Positions 60,843-64,000 of a stretch of 64,000 nucleotides of DNA are shown here, piece by piece. A program made the position numbers and the translations under genes. Source of the DNA: Lumnitzera littorea. Its lineage: Eukaryota; Streptophyta; Magnoliopsida; Myrtales; Combretaceae. The stretch lies in contig JAMXBB010000006.1 in the NCBI GenBank assembly GCA_024138015.1, forward strand, positions 75,680,853-75,744,852, written 5' to 3'. Every line of letters begins with the position of its first letter. The stretch's first letter is position 1. Below the pieces are notes generated by a model. That model had not been told where the DNA came from. It worked only from the letters and a program-made list of their open reading frames with translations, and ran no database searches.

Positions 60843-61353
60843 ATGTTTAATTCTTGTCTTTTCTTCACAAAATTTCTAGAACCTATCCCTTTAGGAAAAT
60901 TTTTCCAATCATAATAAAGTTGCTTCAAACATGGAGTTGGTGAAATTCAATTTGATAGAGTTTATGTTTTCTTTATGTAGATTTTTAGGATTTTTAATGT
61001 CTTCCAAACATAAAACAATCTCTTTAAGAGAGGATAGGATATGATTTTTGATAATATATTTTGGATTTATAAGCTTCATTGCCCCTAATTTTTTCATTAT
61101 TCAAGTGATTCTGTTAGGGGATAAGAAAATATTTCTCTCGAAATGCAAATGGTGATGTTCTCTTTAGTTACACATTGTATTATGTTTGCAAGTTTCTTTC
61201 ATTATATTGAATGTAGTGCATCTATATGACTGCTACACAAACTATTTGGATAACATAGTTTTATTTGTGAACAAACTATAAGTTCGATTATAGCACATCT
61301 GGTTGACCACAAATTTTTTGTTGTTATTTCAATATATATTCATTTAAATAGAG
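60843..61353. other. AT-rich flank without recognised feature
   Basis: Sequence right of copy C. No gene, repeat boundary or RNA signal is recognised. Confidence 0.4.
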
Positions 61354-62345
61354 AATGAATTACTAGCATATTCAAGATCTAAAAGAAGCTATAACCTCTA
61401 AGTGATCATGAAGTAAACATCTATTAAAAAAAGAAGGTGATACTCTACTTAAATTTATGAATTGTTAAAAAAAGAATGTGTAAAATAAGTTGCTAAAGTT
61501 GGACTAAGAACATAAATATACAATACATTTTTAAAGGGTAAGACAAAAAAAATTTGCTATAAAAGATATATAAATAAGAAAATAATTAAATAGCAAATTA
61601 ATTAATTAGTAGAGTATGATAAGATTGATATAAGCTATATTCTATTGTAATAATTGGTAAAATTTAAATAAGGAATGAACTACTAGCATATTGAAATGTG
61701 AAAGAAATTATTACACTTTATTACACTCACTAGTAGTAAACATATATAGAATGAAATAAAGTAACGCTCCATTAGATTTATGAAATGTAAAAATAAAAGG
61801 TATTTATGGAATAAATTATTAACAAAGAATTAGAGGAAATAAAAAAACTATATAAGGCACTTTTAGATGGGCATCACATAAAAAATAAATGCAATACACT
61901 AGATAAATTAATGGGAAATAATTAAATGATGAATAAATTACCAATATATTATAGGACCAAGAAAAGCTATACTTCACCATAGTAGTTGGTAATTGGAATA
62001 TTAATTCATAATGTATTGATATAAAAAGAAAGTCATATGGAAAATGAATTATTAGAATGTTAAGATGTATAAAATCACTAAGTAAACATCAATGGAAAAA
62101 ACAAATTAATACACAGTTCAAATTAACAAATTGTTAAAAAAAGAAAACATATGAAATAAGATATTATCATCAAAATGGAAAAAAAAAATAGTAATACTTT
62201 TTAAAAGCACACCACATCAAGAATAAATTTGATATAAATGATAGATTAGTGGGGAAATTATTGAATAACAAATAAATTAATAATATACTGTAAGACTAAC
62301 ATAAGTTATATACCATGTAATAATTGGTAGTAAGAAACTTTAGTC
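61354..62345 (+). repeat. Decayed tandem repeat, unit about 320-370 bp
   Basis: Three units start with AATGAATTACTAG-like words at 61354, 61674 and 62043. Each has, in the same order, a GTAAACAT word, an AAATTGTTAAAAAAAG-like word, an ATAATTAAAT word and an ending of ATAAGCTATA then TAATTGGTA. Units are heavily diverged. It may be an old satellite fragment. Confidence 0.6.
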
Positions 62346-62399
62346 TAATTATTAGTGTTTAGCGACATATAAAAAAAAATAAGAAATCAAACATGGAAT

Positions 62400-63480
62400 T
62401 AATTACATATTAATAGTAAACTGTGTTAATACAAAAGTATTAACGTGCAAACTATATTAGTACAGTTAATACAATAACTATACATGTTAATACATAACAA
62501 TATAGTAATAGTGACAATGCAGCATTTGGTTGCGTCATTTTTATGATACTAGATTGGACAAAAAATTTTGTCTCATATTTAGTTTGTAACTTTAGTTGGT
62601 GATTGGACCAAAAATTAGGATGATGGATTGGATAAAAGACTCAAATTTTGTTCCATTTACATCATAGTAAAAAAATAAAATTCATTAGATAAAAACAAAA
62701 ATATCTTGCATTCTCAAAAATACCCCTTAATGTTATAATATTGAGTTAATTAATGTTATTTTTATTAAATATTATAAAAAATATTTATTTTATAATATAA
62801 ATAATTAATTTTTTAATAGCTAACAAATCTACGGCTTTTATCTAATAGTATATATAATTTGTTTAATTATATGAATCCAATAATTTTTGCAAATCATATT
62901 TCAAATAATATAAAAATATAATTAAAATATATAATTGATAATGTTGAGGGTATAAATATCAAAATACAATAATGAGATCAATATTTATGTATATAAAAAA
63001 AGGGATAGCATAAAATTTTATGTCTAGTACTTTACAAACTAAACATGGCATAATAACTTGTATTGTCCAATTTGCATTGTATTTGTCTTGTTTAGTTCTC
63101 TTTGTCCAATCTTTACAACCAAATGTTACCTAAAACTATATTAATACGGCTAATAATAGTAATAATATACATTAATACATTAATAATGATATTTTCAAAC
63201 TATATGAGTACATATTAGTATACATTCATATAGTTAAACTTTTTAATACATATTAAAACAATCAAACTTTATTAATACAGATTAATATATAGTAATTTTG
63301 GTAACAATAACATTCAAACTATATTAATGCATTTATAATGATAATTAAATTATATTAATACACATTAACTTGGTAATATTGACAATCAAAATTTATTAGT
63401 ACATATTAAAATGGTAAAATTATATTTAAATGTATTTTAACACATATTAATACAATAAAACTGCAATAGTATAAATTTAT
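62400..63480 (+). repeat. AT-rich minisatellite, split by a MITE-like insert
   Basis: Words AAACTATATTAATACA and CATATTAATACA recur irregularly at about 30-45 bp spacing in 62400-62515 and again in 63126-63475. The two parts look like one array interrupted by 62523-63125. Confidence 0.65.
62523..63125. mobile_element. MITE-like insertion with terminal inverted repeats
   Basis: CATTTGGTTG at 62523-62532 is matched by CAACCAAATG at 63116-63125, a perfect 10-bp terminal inverted repeat. A second inverted pair, AGATTGGACAAA-like, lies just inside each end (62552 and 63097). Length about 600 bp, AT-rich, no coding frame. I could not fix a target duplication, so the superfamily is open (hAT or PIF/Harbinger are possible). 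Confidence 0.6.
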
Positions 63481-63489
63481 TTAGTTTTT

Positions 63490-64000
63490 GACAATTTCTT
63501 TTTCTTTTTCCAGTTTTTGAGGATCAAAATCAAAAACCTTGAATTGATGTATGTTGATAAGCCATTATAAGCCTAAGCCTAAGTGTCCTTACTTGCTTGA
63601 GTACCTCCGAACTGCACTCCAGGTCGAAGAGTTGGGCTACCTTTAGCTGTACGATAGACTTACCCCCCTCGTGGGCTCACTTTAACCCAAGTAAAGCAAC
63701 TTATGTGGGTTTACTCCAGCACACCTCCTCAAACCTTGATGGAGTACCCTGCTGGATCTACCCAACACCAACTCTGCCTGTTTGGGCCCATCCTAAGCAC
63801 CTTTACATATCGGCCTCCTTGGGTTCTCAAAGACTCCAGTCAACATCCTTTATGAGCCTGACCTCTTGAGCTTTAAGGCTTGAGGATTGCATTATCCTTA
63901 GGTTGCCTAGACCCAAGGTCGATGCATAAAGCTAACCCTGACCAATCGAGCACATACCAGGTTTTCGGGGAATGACTTAGAGACTTCAATGCCTCTACTA
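63490..64000. other. GC-richer tail of unknown origin
   Basis: Base composition rises sharply from about 63580. The open frame 63597-63869 (90 residues) and its complement match no family I recognise. Words such as CTCGTGGGCTC and GCCTAGACCCAAGG suggest an LTR or non-coding part of another transposon that continues outside the window. Confidence 0.35.

Overview
The window is a gene-poor, repeat-dominated stretch of a plant nuclear genome. Base composition is strongly AT-rich. Almost every recognisable protein fragment belongs to a plant LTR retrotransposon lineage (Ty3/gypsy Tat, chromovirus-like, Tekay-like and Athila; Ty1/copia SIRE-like). The one intact gene is an intronless plant histone H2B. 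The composition and H2B tail suit a eudicot with a fairly large genome, but the species cannot be named from this sequence.

Layout. (1) 1-5851 is the 3' half of a plus-strand Tat-lineage element: decayed pol, then a long antisense reading frame with its own TATA box. It resumes at 14273 with a polypurine tract and the start of its 3' LTR. (2) 5857-14267 is a minus-strand chromovirus-like element with two LTRs, PBS, PPT and a near-identical 5-bp target duplication, inserted in the Tat element. It carries a solo copia LTR in RNase H (8012-9428) and a 0.9-kb solo LTR in its own 5' LTR (12661-13562). (3) 14575-20526 is a minus-strand SIRE-like copia fragment (gag, perfect PBS, LTR); its LTR is split by a 3.3-kb solo LTR (15440-18748). 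(4) 20745-29200 is a broken minus-strand Tekay-like element holding a GGCCC-rich insertion and a second complete chromovirus-like element (22427-28306, perfect CAAAG duplication), itself hit by a solo LTR (23694-24528). (5) 29590-34945 is a plus-strand Athila-lineage element. (6) 34946-43600 holds very AT-rich long-LTR copies. (7) About 43600-49000 is the least repetitive stretch and contains the H2B gene (45794-46240, minus). (8) 49005-51342 and 52490-60842 are inverted copies of one giant LTR family (about 4.8 kb), the second interrupted by another 3.5-kb solo LTR. (9) 60843-64000 holds a decayed tandem repeat of about 320-370 bp, an AT-rich minisatellite split by a MITE-like insert, and a GC-richer tail of unknown origin.

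The coding fragments do not act together as a system. All retroelement genes carry stops, frameshifts or lost catalytic residues, and many changes are C-to-T or G-to-A, as expected from long-term cytosine methylation. H2B is the only gene I expect to be functional. I found no clear sign of an undescribed biological system; the more unusual structures are the antisense frame with its own promoter in the Tat element, the inverted giant-LTR pair and the sequence block conserved across diverged LTRs.
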